A stretch of DNA of 64,000 nt from Novosphingobium sp. KA1 (GCF_017309955.1 NZ_CP021247.1:3373001-3437000); one strand, 5' to 3'. Shown: positions 22,147-31,339, counted from the first letter of the stretch. The notes: generated by a model not told the origin, from the letters alone. Translations and numbers: made by a program.

Positions 22147-22178
22147 AAAAGGGCGGCCCCGGGAGGCCGCCCTTTTCC
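22147..22178. terminator. bidirectional terminator
   Basis: Eleven-bp perfect stem (22148-22158 with 22165-22175, arm aaagggcggcc), 6-base loop, A run before and T run after, so it can work on both strands. It separates the GGDEF remnant from the minus-strand oxidoreductase. Confidence 0.88.
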
Positions 22179-22203
22179 TGTCTGCCAGAGACTTTGCGCG
22201 GGA

Positions 22204-23610
22204 TCAGTCGCCCGTCAGGATACGATCCACGAGTTCCTTCACGGTCGGCGTGTAACCGTTCGAATAGAACGGATCCTGCTTGAACTTGTAAGCCGCATGC
22301 CCCGCAAACATCAGGTTCTGGTCGACCGGGCCGCCATGAGCGATGTCCTGCAGGGTCTTCTGAATGCAGAAGCTGCGCGGATCGGCAAGGCGGCCGGTGG
22401 TGTAGTCGTCATGGTCCTTCCACGACGAGAAACCGCAGTGCGAGAGGCAGCCCATGCAGTCAGCCTGATCCTGGCGGATCTCGTCGCGTTCAGCCGGGTT
22501 CACGAAGATGATCGTGTCGTCGGGTGTGCGCAGGCCATCGGTGAAGCCCTGGGCCGACCAGGCGCGGGCACGGTCGAGATCCTTGGGGGCGACCCAGAAG
22601 TTCTTGCCCTTGACGCCGACGTCGAGGCGCACCGTATGTTCGCCCGCTTCCACCTTCGAGTAAGGGATCTGGCGCTCCGAACGGGCCTCCAGATTACGCA
22701 GGAACGGGTTGCGCACGGCCGACGAGTAGAAGCCGGTGGGCGAGAAGCGGTGCAGCAGCACGTCACCGGGTTCGAGCGTGCGCAGGTGGTCCTTCCACGC
22801 CTGCGGGATCGGGCTTTCCTGCGTCAGCAGCGGGCGCGTGCCGTACTGGAAGGCGATCGAGCCGAGTTCGGGATTATCGATCCAGTTTTCCCAGTCGCGC
22901 AGGAACCAGACGCCGCCGGCCATGACGATCGGCACCGAATCCGAGATACCCTCGGCGCGCATGGTGTCGCGCAGCGCCTTCACGCGGGGGTACGGATCTT
23001 CCGGCTTCAGCGGATCTTCGGCGTTCGACAGGCCGTTGTGGCCGCCGGCAAGCCAGGGATCTTCATAAACGACCGCGCCCAGCAGGTCGGAAACCTTGTG
23101 ATAGGCACGCTTCCACAGCGCACGGAACGCACGCGCGGAGCTGACGATCGGCAGGTAGTTGACGTTGAAGCGCGCCGCGATCTCGGACAGCTTGTAGGGC
23201 ATGCCCGCGCCGCACGTGACGCCGGCAACCATGCCCTTGGTCTTTTCCAGGACGCCTTCGAGAATCGTCTGGGCGCCGCCCATTTCCCACAGGACGTTGA
23301 TATTGATCGCGCCCTTGCCATTCGAAATCTCGTAGGCACGGCGCACCTGCTCGACCGCGCCGTCGATGGCATAGTCGATCAGCTCCTGGTGACGTTCCTT
23401 GCGGGTGAGCGCGCGGTAGATCTGGGGGACGATCTTGCCTTCCGCATCATAGCTGTCCGCATTGACGGCACTGACGGTGCCGATGCCGCCGGCCGCCGCC
23501 CAGGCGCCCGAGCTCATGTGATTGGTCGCGGCAACGCCCTTGCCACCCTCGACGAGCGGCCAGACTTCGCGTCCACCATAGACAATCGGCTTGAGACCCT
23601 TGAAACCCAT
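22204..23610 (-). CDS. nitronate monooxygenase / 2-nitropropane dioxygenase-like flavoenzyme
   Basis: 468 residues, FMN-dependent TIM-barrel family. Recognised by GGKGVAATNHMSSGAWAAAG at the start, the glycine-rich GMVAGVTCGAGMPYKL flavin region near residue 145, and LAGGHNGLSN with the histidine often implicated in catalysis. A cysteine cluster near the C-terminus (DCMGCLSHCGF) is unusual for plain nitronate monooxygenases and could hold a metal or iron-sulfur site. ATG at 23610 has aaagag upstream. Substrate unknown; many such genes are enoyl reductase-like rather than nitronate-specific. Confidence 0.85.
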   Translation of the reverse strand: MGFKGLKPIVYGGREVWPLVEGGKGVAATNHMSSGAWAAAGGIGTVSAVNADSYDAEGKIVPQIYRALTRKERHQELIDYAIDGAVEQVRRAYEISNGKGAININVLWEMGGAQTILEGVLEKTKGMVAGVTCGAGMPYKLSEIAARFNVNYLPIVSSARAFRALWKRAYHKVSDLLGAVVYEDPWLAGGHNGLSNAEDPLKPEDPYPRVKALRDTMRAEGISDSVPIVMAGGVWFLRDWENWIDNPELGSIAFQYGTRPLLTQESPIPQAWKDHLRTLEPGDVLLHRFSPTGFYSSAVRNPFLRNLEARSERQIPYSKVEAGEHTVRLDVGVKGKNFWVAPKDLDRARAWSAQGFTDGLRTPDDTIIFVNPAERDEIRQDQADCMGCLSHCGFSSWKDHDDYTTGRLADPRSFCIQKTLQDIAHGGPVDQNLMFAGHAAYKFKQDPFYSNGYTPTVKELVDRILTGD

Positions 23611-23681
23611 CTTCTCTTTCAACTTTCCCCCGGCGTGGCGGGTCGATCAGACCTGCCTTATACGCCCTGTGTGAATGACGC

Positions 23682-24437
23682 TCACCTGTTTTGCGTCGTC
23701 GATTTTCCGGATAGTCGACACGGCACGATACTGGCCGGATCGGGCCGCTCCCCGGTGGCTTCGAACTGGGCGAAATAGCCTTGAAGTTCCGGCTTACGGA
23801 CAAATTCCGTCAAACGAAACCCCACGGCGCCAAATTCGCAGAAAAGCAGTTGCGGCGACATGCCGTGGCTGTCGCTGGCCCGGTCAGCCTCGACCACCAC
23901 GACCTTGCCGCCCTTGCGCAGCGCCGGCTGAAGCCGCCACAGGAATGCGTAAGGCTCGCTCACTTCGTGATAGACGTGGACCAGGAATACCCGGTCGAAG
24001 CTCTTCTCAGGCAGGCTCGGATCATCACTGCGTCCGAGCTTGATCGAAACGTTGTCGAGCTGTTCGCGCAGCACGCGCTGGCCCAGCCGCTCGTTCGCTC
24101 CGCGATCGATGTCTTCGGCGAGCACCCGGCCACGGGTCCCCACCCGCTTGGCAAGCCGGACGGTGTAATAGCCCTCGCCAGCGCCGATGTCGGCCACGGT
24201 CATGCCCGGCGCGATCCGGGCGAGGTCCATGACCACTTCGGCCTCGTGCAGGGAGTCGCGCTGGACTTCGCTGCCGAAATCGGTCTCGCTGGCCTTGGAA
24301 ACCGGACGGTCCGCCACCGGGAAGGCACGCGCCGTCTCCGGCCGCCCGTCATCCGGCGCCTTCTGCTGGCACGCCGCAAGCGCCAGCACAAAGGCCAGCA
24401 AAGCGGTTCGACCGGAAAGGGGGCGAGGCAAACGCAT
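23682..24437 (-). CDS. exported class I methyltransferase-like lipoprotein
   Basis: 251 residues from ATG 24437. The N-terminus MRLPRPLSGRTALLAFVLAL is followed by AAC, a lipobox, predicting a lipid-anchored exported protein. The rest is a Rossmann methyltransferase fold: MTVADIGAGEGYYTVRLAKR is motif I, with an acidic ED after the next strand and FDRVFLVHVYHEV as motif IV. This resembles predicted methyltransferases of COG4798, many of which have signal peptides. S-adenosylmethionine is not expected in the periplasm, so the role is unclear. Confidence 0.8.
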   Translation of the reverse strand: MRLPRPLSGRTALLAFVLALAACQQKAPDDGRPETARAFPVADRPVSKASETDFGSEVQRDSLHEAEVVMDLARIAPGMTVADIGAGEGYYTVRLAKRVGTRGRVLAEDIDRGANERLGQRVLREQLDNVSIKLGRSDDPSLPEKSFDRVFLVHVYHEVSEPYAFLWRLQPALRKGGKVVVVEADRASDSHGMSPQLLFCEFGAVGFRLTEFVRKPELQGYFAQFEATGERPDPASIVPCRLSGKSTTQNR

Positions 24438-24510
24438 GCGGCCCTTTAGCGGTTCGGCCCGCGCTTGGCAAAACACTCTGCCGCAAGCGCCGGGCCGATA
24501 CCGCCACGGA

Positions 24511-25638
24511 TCAATCGACGTCTTCGACCTCGACCTTTTCACCCGTCACGCGCTGGGACAGCGCGGCGGCCATGAACGGATCGAGCGCACCGTCGAGCAC
24601 GTCACCCGGCGCGGTCGAAACGACACCGGTGCGCAGGTCCTTCACCTGCTGATAAGGCTGGAGAACGTAGGAACGGATCTGGTGGCCCCAGCCGATGTCG
24701 CTCTTCGAGGCATGCTCCGCGCTGGCGGCTTCCTCGCGCTTGCGCATTTCTTCCTCGAACATGCGCGCCTTGAGCATGCCCATGGCAATTTCACGGTTCT
24801 TGTGCTGCGAACGGTCGATCTGGCTCGCCACGACGATGCCCGACGGACCGTGGGTGATACGCACCGCCGAGTCCGTGGTATTGACGTGCTGGCCGCCCGC
24901 GCCGGAAGCGCGATAGGTATCGATCTTCAGGTCGGCCGGGTTGATCTCGATCTCGAAGCTGTCGTCGATCACGGGGTAGACCCAGACCGACGAGAAGCTG
25001 GTATGGCGGCGCGCCGAGCTGTCATAGGGGCTGATGCGGACCAGGCGGTGGACGCCGCTCTCGGTCTTGGCATAGCCATAGGCGTTCTCGCCCTTGATCA
25101 GCAGGGTGCAGCTCTTGATGCCCGCGGCTTCACCGGCGTGATAGTCCACCAGCTCCACCTTGTAGCCGTGACGCTCGGCCCAGCGCGTATACATGCGCTG
25201 GAGCATCTCGGCCCAGTCCTGACTCTCGGTACCGCCGGCACCGGCATGGACTTCAAGGTAGGTGTCGTTGCTGTCGGCCTCGCCCGAAAGCAGCGCGGTG
25301 ACCTTGTCGTGGTCGGCGCGTTCGGCAAGGGCGGCCAGCGCGGCGATACCTTCATTGATGGTATCCTCGTCGCCTTCCATCTCGCCCAGTTCGACGAACT
25401 CGACGGCGTCCTGCATCTCGCGGCTGATCTCGTTCACCGCACCGATCGAGGCTTCAAGGCGGCGACGTTCCTTCATCACCGCTTCGGCTTCCTTGGGCTT
25501 GTCCCACAGCGTAGGATCTTCGACGCGCGCGTTCAGCTCGTCGAACCGGCGCAGGGCACGGTCCCAGTCGAGGAACTTGCGGACCAGCGCGAGGGCCTTC
25601 TCGATACGCGCAATGTGGGCCTGCCCTTCGGCACGCAT
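24511..25638 (-). CDS. prfB: peptide chain release factor 2
   Basis: Terminates translation at UGA and UAA. 375 residues from ATG 25638 (MRAEGQAHIARIEK). The GGQ peptidyl-hydrolysis motif is in ASGAGGQHVNTTDSAVRITH. The stop-codon tripeptide, SPF in E. coli, is SPY here (LVRISPYDSSARRHTSF), a variant I associate with alphaproteobacteria. The frame is continuous, so the programmed +1 frameshift that autoregulates prfB in many bacteria is absent. In-frame starts upstream to 25734 lack homology. Confidence 0.97.
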   Translation of the reverse strand: MRAEGQAHIARIEKALALVRKFLDWDRALRRFDELNARVEDPTLWDKPKEAEAVMKERRRLEASIGAVNEISREMQDAVEFVELGEMEGDEDTINEGIAALAALAERADHDKVTALLSGEADSNDTYLEVHAGAGGTESQDWAEMLQRMYTRWAERHGYKVELVDYHAGEAAGIKSCTLLIKGENAYGYAKTESGVHRLVRISPYDSSARRHTSFSSVWVYPVIDDSFEIEINPADLKIDTYRASGAGGQHVNTTDSAVRITHGPSGIVVASQIDRSQHKNREIAMGMLKARMFEEEMRKREEAASAEHASKSDIGWGHQIRSYVLQPYQQVKDLRTGVVSTAPGDVLDGALDPFMAAALSQRVTGEKVEVEDVD

Positions 25639-25799
25639 GACTTGAAACTCCCAAGAAACGCCCATGACTCCGGTGCCGCGCATAGCGGACCAGCGACATA
25701 AGTAAAGCACGCGAGCCGCCGGATACCGGCGCACGACGCGGGAAAGCGGCGCTATTACCCGCTGAGGGGGGTATTGTTCAAGTGCCGTGAACGGACTTC

Positions 25800-26342
25800 T
25801 CAGCCCTTCAGTTTCTTCACCGCCTCAAGCGTCAGCTTCACATGGTCGCGGTAGTCGAGATCGGAATGGACCATGACGATCTTCCCGTTTTGCGCGATCA
25901 CATAGCTGGTGCGGTCGGTCATGCCGGCGGGTGCGCCTTCGCGCTTCAACGCAACATCATAGGCCTTGATGACTGCCGGCGAGGCAACGGCAACCGTGAA
26001 CTTGTCGCGGCAGGCCTCTGTCGAGAATTTCTGAAGCGTGGGCAAGTCGTCGTTCGACATACCAACCACGGTAGCGCCCAGCTTGGCAAAATCGTCGGTT
26101 GCATCAGCGAAGGCGTGCGCCTCCAGCGTGCAGCCCTGCGTGAAGGCCTTGGGGTAGAAGTAAAGGACAACAGGCCCCTTCTTCAGCGCCGCCTTGAGGT
26201 CGAAGGGCATGACCTTTCCGCCCTTGGCGCCCTGCGTCGAGAAGACCGGCGCCTTGGCACCGACAGGAAGCGCCGCATCGGCCGCGCCGGCGGAAACAAC
26301 AAGAGCCATGGCGGCGGCGAGAGCGGGAAAAGTCTTGCGCAT
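25800..26342 (-). CDS. periplasmic peroxiredoxin (AhpC/TSA family, BCP-like)
   Basis: Thiol peroxidase of 180 residues with a signal peptide (MRKTFPALAAAMALVVSAGAADA). The peroxidatic cysteine is in YPKAFTQGCTLEAHAF; a second cysteine follows in STEACRDKF, possibly the resolving one. The usual TPGCT is changed to TQGCT. An exported peroxiredoxin would need a periplasmic reductant; none is encoded nearby. It lies between the free lipoyl domain and prfB on the same strand, which may be chance or may hint at lipoyl-linked reduction. Confidence 0.88.
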   Translation of the reverse strand: MRKTFPALAAAMALVVSAGAADAALPVGAKAPVFSTQGAKGGKVMPFDLKAALKKGPVVLYFYPKAFTQGCTLEAHAFADATDDFAKLGATVVGMSNDDLPTLQKFSTEACRDKFTVAVASPAVIKAYDVALKREGAPAGMTDRTSYVIAQNGKIVMVHSDLDYRDHVKLTLEAVKKLKG

Positions 26343-26420
26343 GGCGCGCAATCTGGACCTTGGGAGGGATGCTGTCCAGCCCCCTTCCCCGGCCACCTTG
26401 CGGAGCGTAATTCCCGCAGC

Positions 26421-26651
26421 TTACTCGATATATCCGAGAACCGTTCCCACTTCGTAGGTCTCGCCGATGGCCGCCACGATCTTCAGCGTGCCGGACGCCG
26501 GAGCCTCCACCTCGTTGGTCGACTTGTCAGCCTCGAGCGAGAACAGCGGCTGACCTTCGGCAACCTGGTCTCCATCACTGGCAAGCCATTCCGCGATCTG
26601 CCCTTCCTGCATGGAGAAGCCGATCTTGGGGAGCAGGATTTCAACGGCCAT
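26421..26651 (-). CDS. free-standing lipoyl-domain protein
   Basis: 76 residues that are just one E2-type lipoyl domain: MAVEILLPKIGFSMQEGQIA at the start and the lipoylation hairpin EADKSTNEVEAPASG with the acceptor Lys near residue 45. There is no peripheral-subunit-binding or acyltransferase domain, and no E1, E2 or E3 gene nearby. It sits 78 bases before the peroxiredoxin and 105 after the acid phosphatase, all on the minus strand. It could be a lipoyl carrier serving an enzyme encoded elsewhere or a redox relay. Family certain, partner unknown. Confidence 0.88.
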   Translation of the reverse strand: MAVEILLPKIGFSMQEGQIAEWLASDGDQVAEGQPLFSLEADKSTNEVEAPASGTLKIVAAIGETYEVGTVLGYIE

Positions 26652-26756
26652 GGTCTTTCTCGATCCTTTGCGAATGTCTTTGACCATTGCCTATCGCGCA
26701 CCCGCGCACCGGCATAGGGCCGAGAGCGCGGGCACATGCAGGTTTCGCCGGTACGA

Positions 26757-27611
26757 TTACATCGCCAGCGCCGCGTTTTCTCGCGCACAGTCCGGTGCGG
26801 CCAGAGAAGCGCGCTTTTCGGCCAGTTCCGCACGGGCTGCCGCCATGTCGGCGGCAAAGACGGGATCGGCATTCAGGCGGGCAAATACCGTCGCGGCGAC
26901 CACGCGGCCTTCCTCGATATCGCTGAGCCAGTGGACATTGCAGATCCGGCGGCTCTCCCCGAAGGCCCGCCCCCGTGCGACAAGCTCCCCAGCCCGGTCC
27001 GGCACGAGATCGGCAAGGATCAACCCCATCCCGAAACCGATCGTGCTGTGCCCTGAAGGATAGGAACCATCCTTGCGCAGCACCGCCTCCTGATCCGGCG
27101 TGCAGGTCGCCTTGCCGTTTTCCATGAAAGGCCGGGCCCGCTGGTAGCGGTTCTTGGTGGGGTAGCTGGCTAGCCCGAAGTCCATCATCGACTTGAGCAG
27201 CAGCGCCTGGACCCGAGGCGTCGTCTCGGGGCCGATGCGCAAGCCGGCCGCACAGGAGAACGTATCGGTGACGCTCGGCGTGAACAGGTTGGCATCGATC
27301 TTCGCCTGTTCCCAGCGCGCCGTGCCCTGCATGGCAATCGCGGCACGGGCCCCTTCCTCGTCGCGCGCCATCGCCGCCGATCCCGGCGCCGGCGGCGGCG
27401 GATTGAACAGCAGGCTGTTCGGCGCGGTCCCCCGGGGCAGATAGCTGCCGTTACGCATCACAGCCGCCATCGCCGCCTTCGGCGCATCGTCCAGCGGCGA
27501 GGCAGACGCCGGCGCGGCAGCGCCCTGCGGTTCGCTTGACGCCACCGCGGATGCACAGGCTGCCAGCGCCGCCGCTCCGCCTAACCCCGCCAGGATCCGT
27601 GCCATCTTCAT
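26757..27611 (-). CDS. class A acid phosphatase (PAP2 superfamily), lipoprotein
   Basis: Nonspecific phosphomonoesterase of the PhoN/PhoC group, 284 residues. ATG 27611 has aaggag 8 bases upstream. The N-terminus has a lipobox (AALAAC), suggesting a membrane anchor. PAP2 motifs are present: KNRYQRARPF, DGSYPSGHSTIGFGMG (class A signature), and SRRICNVHWLSDIEEGR with the catalytic histidine. It lies 146 bases downstream of the luxC-type gene, same strand. Confidence 0.9.
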   Translation of the reverse strand: MKMARILAGLGGAAALAACASAVASSEPQGAAAPASASPLDDAPKAAMAAVMRNGSYLPRGTAPNSLLFNPPPPAPGSAAMARDEEGARAAIAMQGTARWEQAKIDANLFTPSVTDTFSCAAGLRIGPETTPRVQALLLKSMMDFGLASYPTKNRYQRARPFMENGKATCTPDQEAVLRKDGSYPSGHSTIGFGMGLILADLVPDRAGELVARGRAFGESRRICNVHWLSDIEEGRVVAATVFARLNADPVFAADMAAARAELAEKRASLAAPDCARENAALAM

Positions 27612-27757
27612 CCGCATAACTCCTTGTCCCGAAACCGGCCGCCTGCCGTCAAACAGGAGGCGCCCAATCATGGGACTAGCAGCTTTAACCCCACCGCCTA
27701 TCGGGATTTGCGAGCAATTTGTCGGGTATCGCCCCTGCATTGCTGGCGCCGGGTCGA

Positions 27758-29179
27758 TCAGACGGGCACCGTTCCGTCCTCATGCACCATCCAGTGCACG
27801 AAGCGATGGAGCGGATACATCGCATCGTGCGGATTGCCGATCGTCGCGGGCCCCGCCTCGCCCAGATGGACAACCCGCTGCGCGCCACCTGCGGCCAAGC
27901 GGTCGCGGAATTGCGCCATTCGGTGGAACGGATAGAAACCAACCGTCTGGGTGGCGACGTTGATCCACTTCACCGCATCGTCGAGGCTATCCACCCGCAC
28001 GACGCTGGCAGTCTTGTTGATGGGGTGGAAGTCAACCGGCTCATCGGACCGGATGACCAGCCCCTTGCCGTCGGTCCGCCCCCAGACACGATAGTCTTGA
28101 TCCATCAGCATCATGGAATCGACCGCCTCGCGCATGTCGCGGTCGAGCGGGCGCACATCTCCGCTTTCGGCCGCGCGGCGGGCGATGTGATGGTGCAGCC
28201 GCGCACAGAAGCGGTCGACGTCTTCCTCGCTGCCTTCCACGAACTGGAAACGACTGGCAACGCAGGCCTCCTGGTTAAGCGTCATGACGTCAGCGGAGCA
28301 AAGATCCGCCACACGATCGACGACCTCCTCGTCTACCAGCGCCTCCCGGCCGACGAACGAAACTGAAGTCTTGGGATCAAAGGAAACCAGCTGAAATCCC
28401 GGCCCCAGGTACTTGATAACATTACCGATCGCATCACCGCCGCCCCAGGCAACGATTTTGTCGAAATACTGGGGGCGATAGAGCACACGCTCGGTCGCAT
28501 CGTCGCCGCCGCGCCAGTAGACGGCCGACATCGAGCGCACGACCGGATGATCCGCATCGATATCCGCCATGGTCCGCAGGATCGCGACCATCGTGAAGGG
28601 ATCGGCACTGCTCATCTTGAACAGGTTCACGCCCTTGACCATCGCGCCTTGCGCCACCGACTTTACCGCGACGCCCGGCGAATTGCCCGGCAGCACATGG
28701 ATCAGGCGGGGCGCAAAGGCGCGCACGAAGCTCTTGCGGCCGGTGAAGTCCTGCTTCGGCACCCATTCATCGAGTGCGCGGGGATCGGGGAAGTTCTGCT
28801 CCACTTCCGCCATGAGCACGCGCCTGTCGAGATAGGCGGCAGCATGACGCGCGGTATTCTCGACGACGGCGCGCGGCAAGATGTGCGTGCGGCACATCCG
28901 CTCGATACACTCCTGCATGTGATCGTTGCCGGAGGCGACGAGACGCTGGCCGGTTTCGACAAGAAAGTCGATGACCTCCGCCAGCCGCACGCCGAGCAGC
29001 GGCGGCACCTCGGTGCGTGGGGGCACCGCACGGTCGAAAGGTATCCTGGGCGTCGCGAAAGTCACACCCAGGTCACGCGATTTCTGGATCACGTCAGCGC
29101 CATGCAGAACCTCTCCGCGCAGGAAGAAGGGAGCCGAAACAAGTTCTTCTGTTTCAGAATTTTGCGTTACAGAGTTCAC
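27758..29179 (-). CDS. LuxC-type acyl-CoA/acyl-protein reductase
   Basis: 473 residues, aldehyde-dehydrogenase-like fatty-acid reductase. Start GTG at 29179 overlaps the stop of the LuxE-type gene as GTGA, so the two are translationally coupled. The family is recognised by the long VHVLPGNSPG-like segment (LIHVLPGNSPGVAVKSVAQG), FDPKTSVSFVGREAL, and the catalytic-cysteine block TLNQEACVASRF. In luminous bacteria LuxC reduces a fatty acyl group handed over by LuxE to the aldehyde with NADPH. No luxA, luxB or luxD is here, so the aldehyde must have another use. Confidence 0.88.
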   Translation of the reverse strand: MNSVTQNSETEELVSAPFFLRGEVLHGADVIQKSRDLGVTFATPRIPFDRAVPPRTEVPPLLGVRLAEVIDFLVETGQRLVASGNDHMQECIERMCRTHILPRAVVENTARHAAAYLDRRVLMAEVEQNFPDPRALDEWVPKQDFTGRKSFVRAFAPRLIHVLPGNSPGVAVKSVAQGAMVKGVNLFKMSSADPFTMVAILRTMADIDADHPVVRSMSAVYWRGGDDATERVLYRPQYFDKIVAWGGGDAIGNVIKYLGPGFQLVSFDPKTSVSFVGREALVDEEVVDRVADLCSADVMTLNQEACVASRFQFVEGSEEDVDRFCARLHHHIARRAAESGDVRPLDRDMREAVDSMMLMDQDYRVWGRTDGKGLVIRSDEPVDFHPINKTASVVRVDSLDDAVKWINVATQTVGFYPFHRMAQFRDRLAAGGAQRVVHLGEAGPATIGNPHDAMYPLHRFVHWMVHEDGTVPV

Positions 29180-30543
29180 GCCAGACCTCGCACATAAGCA
29201 TCGACCGTGCCGGCACAGCCGATCTTGTCGTCGCCTTCCAGATCCGCATAACGGACAATGTTGTCGCGGATCGAAGGACCGTTGTTTCCGCACTTGCAGG
29301 GACCATGATCGAGCGAGATCCGGTCGCCGGTAATCACGCCGCCCCAGCGCCCGTCGAGGGAGAGATCGAAGAAAGCGGCACGACCTTCCATTTCACCTGA
29401 AGTGTGGTCGAGTGCCCCCTCCACTGCAGCGTCGCCGGACGTGTCGAGCAGCACCGGCACGACCCACGGCGGCACGTGATAGCGCCCGCCCTCGCGGCAC
29501 CTGGGCATGCCCGAGTTCAGTTCCTGCATCGAATAATTCTGGAAGTGACGATCTTCCGGAATGTTGAAGGTATCGAAAACATACTCCTGATAATCATCTG
29601 GAAGTTGCGCACGCTTGAGCCCACCACCGACGTAGATCGAGTTATCCGGGTCGAAATCGGCACGACCATACCCGGCATCCCGCACGGCCTTGGCCACCTG
29701 CCACAACCCGCTCCACAGGCCCGAAAGCTGAAGCTTGCGATGGCGGTTCTCGATGATGAACTGCGCCGTCGCCGGGATCGCATCAGCCACCGCCCTGGCC
29801 CGCGCGGCAGAGGTTTCCTCGAAAGCCGCGATCTCGCCGGGCCGGGCCGTGCCCTCGGCGATCTTCTTGCGCATCACCACCATCGAAGTCAGCGAACCCA
29901 CGGTGATCGGCGGCACCGGATAATGCCAGCGCGGCGCCGACGGATCGGCAAACGCCTCATACTGCGCCTGAGCGATGGTCAGGTTCTTCGGCACTGTGGC
30001 GACCGGCGCACAACCGACAATCACCCGGTCCTGCGCCGGAGCCACGCCGGATCCCCAGGCAAAGACATTGACCGTGTCACGCCTCGACCAGTCCATGTCC
30101 TTTTGCGAGGCGATCAGCATGGCCGACTTGCCGGTAGTTCCACTGGAGCAAGAAATGAAATGGCCCAGCGCCGCCAGCCGCTCGATCCAGTCGTCGATAC
30201 CTTCGACGCTTTCGAGGTTCAGCCCCTCGATCGGATAGGGCGAAACCGTGCCCAGCCACCCGGTCAGCTTGCCCCACCGCTCCTCCATCAGGAAGGTCTC
30301 GGGATAGGACTTATAGGCCGTGTGCGGAAACAGCAGCGGCACCACGTCCGCGATGGATTCGATCCTCTCGATCCCGGCATCGCGGGCGCGCAGGCCCAGC
30401 AGCCTGATCCGGCCCCTGCGCTCCTGGAAACGCTCATTCAGCGCGGCAAGCTGCGTTTCCCGCAGTTCCCCGGCGCTGAAGCTGAAGCGCTGCGGATCGG
30501 CAATGCGCGCCATGAGCCTGTCGGCCGCTTCTCCCATTCCCAT
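29176..30543 (-). CDS. LuxE-type acyl-protein synthetase
   Basis: 455 residues, ATP-dependent activation of a fatty acid to acyl-AMP and then to a cysteine thioester. The nucleotide motif is SCSSGTTGKSAMLIAS near residue 135; the C-terminal DHGPCKCGNNGPSIRD holds cysteines where the acyl-carrying cysteine of LuxE lies. The region after it, VRYADLEGDDKIGCAG, matches the family end. ATGs at 30543 and 30537 are both possible starts; ggggag lies just upstream. Divergent from the TetR gene and coupled to the LuxC-type gene, which strongly suggests one two-subunit reductase. Confidence 0.86.
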   Translation of the reverse strand: MGMGEAADRLMARIADPQRFSFSAGELRETQLAALNERFQERRGRIRLLGLRARDAGIERIESIADVVPLLFPHTAYKSYPETFLMEERWGKLTGWLGTVSPYPIEGLNLESVEGIDDWIERLAALGHFISCSSGTTGKSAMLIASQKDMDWSRRDTVNVFAWGSGVAPAQDRVIVGCAPVATVPKNLTIAQAQYEAFADPSAPRWHYPVPPITVGSLTSMVVMRKKIAEGTARPGEIAAFEETSAARARAVADAIPATAQFIIENRHRKLQLSGLWSGLWQVAKAVRDAGYGRADFDPDNSIYVGGGLKRAQLPDDYQEYVFDTFNIPEDRHFQNYSMQELNSGMPRCREGGRYHVPPWVVPVLLDTSGDAAVEGALDHTSGEMEGRAAFFDLSLDGRWGGVITGDRISLDHGPCKCGNNGPSIRDNIVRYADLEGDDKIGCAGTVDAYVRGLA

Positions 30544-30589
30544 TCTCCCCAATCCTGCCGACCGAAGCTCCCCGCTGGACGCAGGGTTT

Positions 30590-30625
30590 CGACTCGATTA
30601 ATGGCATCTTGTGCGTTTCATTATT
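30590..30625. promoter_or_regulatory. imperfect inverted repeat between LuxE-type and TetR genes
   Basis: An AT-rich stretch in the 127-base divergent gap contains attaatg (30597-30603) and, about 14 bases on, cattatt, an inverted repeat matching at six of seven positions. Its place and symmetry fit a TetR operator controlling both directions. Seen by eye only. Confidence 0.3.
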
Positions 30626-30670
30626 CACGATTCACTTGGCAGGACAAGCAGGATCGGTTCCTATGGACCG

Positions 30671-31339
30671 ATGAGCGATGCGTGCGACATCATGGACACC
30701 CCCGCCCCTGCGGTCAGCGTGCGCGCGGGCCGTCCGACGCGCGAACAAGCGCGCGCACGGCACGAACAGCTTCTGGACTGCGCCTTCGGGCACTTTCTGG
30801 ACAAGGGGTACGAGCCCACCACGATCGAGGCGATCGCCGCCGAAGTCTCGATGACCAAGCGCACGGTCTATGCCCGCTACCCCGAAAAGGCCGCGCTTTT
30901 CCGTGCCGCCCTGCGCCGGGGCATGGAACGCCGTGCCGCCAGCCGCGCGCGGATCGAGGCCACTTATGTGGACAGCCTCGAACAGACGCTGGTCAACATC
31001 GCGATGTTGCGGATCGAACTTGCCGGAACCGAGGAAGGCATCAAGCTTCAGAGACTCATCAACACCGAAGCCTATCGTTTCCCGGATATTTTCCAGACCT
31101 ACTACGAGATCACCGCCCTGCCGACGGTGGAGTTCCTTGCCGACCTGCTGGCAGAGGAAACCGCCCGTGGGACACTGGCGGCTCAAGACCCGATGCTCGC
31201 GGCCAATGTCTTCATGAGCATGGTAGTGAGCGGCCCGGTCCGCTTTCTCGCCTCCGGCAATGCGCTCGATGCCGCCAGCGTCAGCCACCGCGTGGCCTTT
31301 GCGGTCCGCCTGTTCCTGAGAGGCGCCCTGCCCCGCTGA
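30671..31339 (+). CDS. TetR/AcrR family transcriptional regulator
   Basis: 222 residues from ATG 30671 (a second ATG at 30692 is possible). The N-terminal helix-turn-helix is clear: TTIEAIAAEVSMTKRTVYAR followed by YPEKAALFRAAL. The C-terminal ligand domain is of the TetR_C type with DIFQTYYEITALPTVEFLAD. It is divergent from the LuxE/LuxC pair and 37 bases upstream of an SDR gene, so it probably controls one or both. Ligand likely a fatty acyl or aldehyde compound by context only. Confidence 0.9.
   Translation: MSDACDIMDTPAPAVSVRAGRPTREQARARHEQLLDCAFGHFLDKGYEPTTIEAIAAEVSMTKRTVYARYPEKAALFRAALRRGMERRAASRARIEATYVDSLEQTLVNIAMLRIELAGTEEGIKLQRLINTEAYRFPDIFQTYYEITALPTVEFLADLLAEETARGTLAAQDPMLAANVFMSMVVSGPVRFLASGNALDAASVSHRVAFAVRLFLRGALPR

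Noticed and set aside
24511..25638. Programmed frameshift in prfB
   Set aside because: The frame is continuous with no in-frame TGA near the start.
27758..30543. Bioluminescence operon
   Set aside because: Only LuxC- and LuxE-type genes are present; luciferase subunits and LuxD are absent from the flanks.
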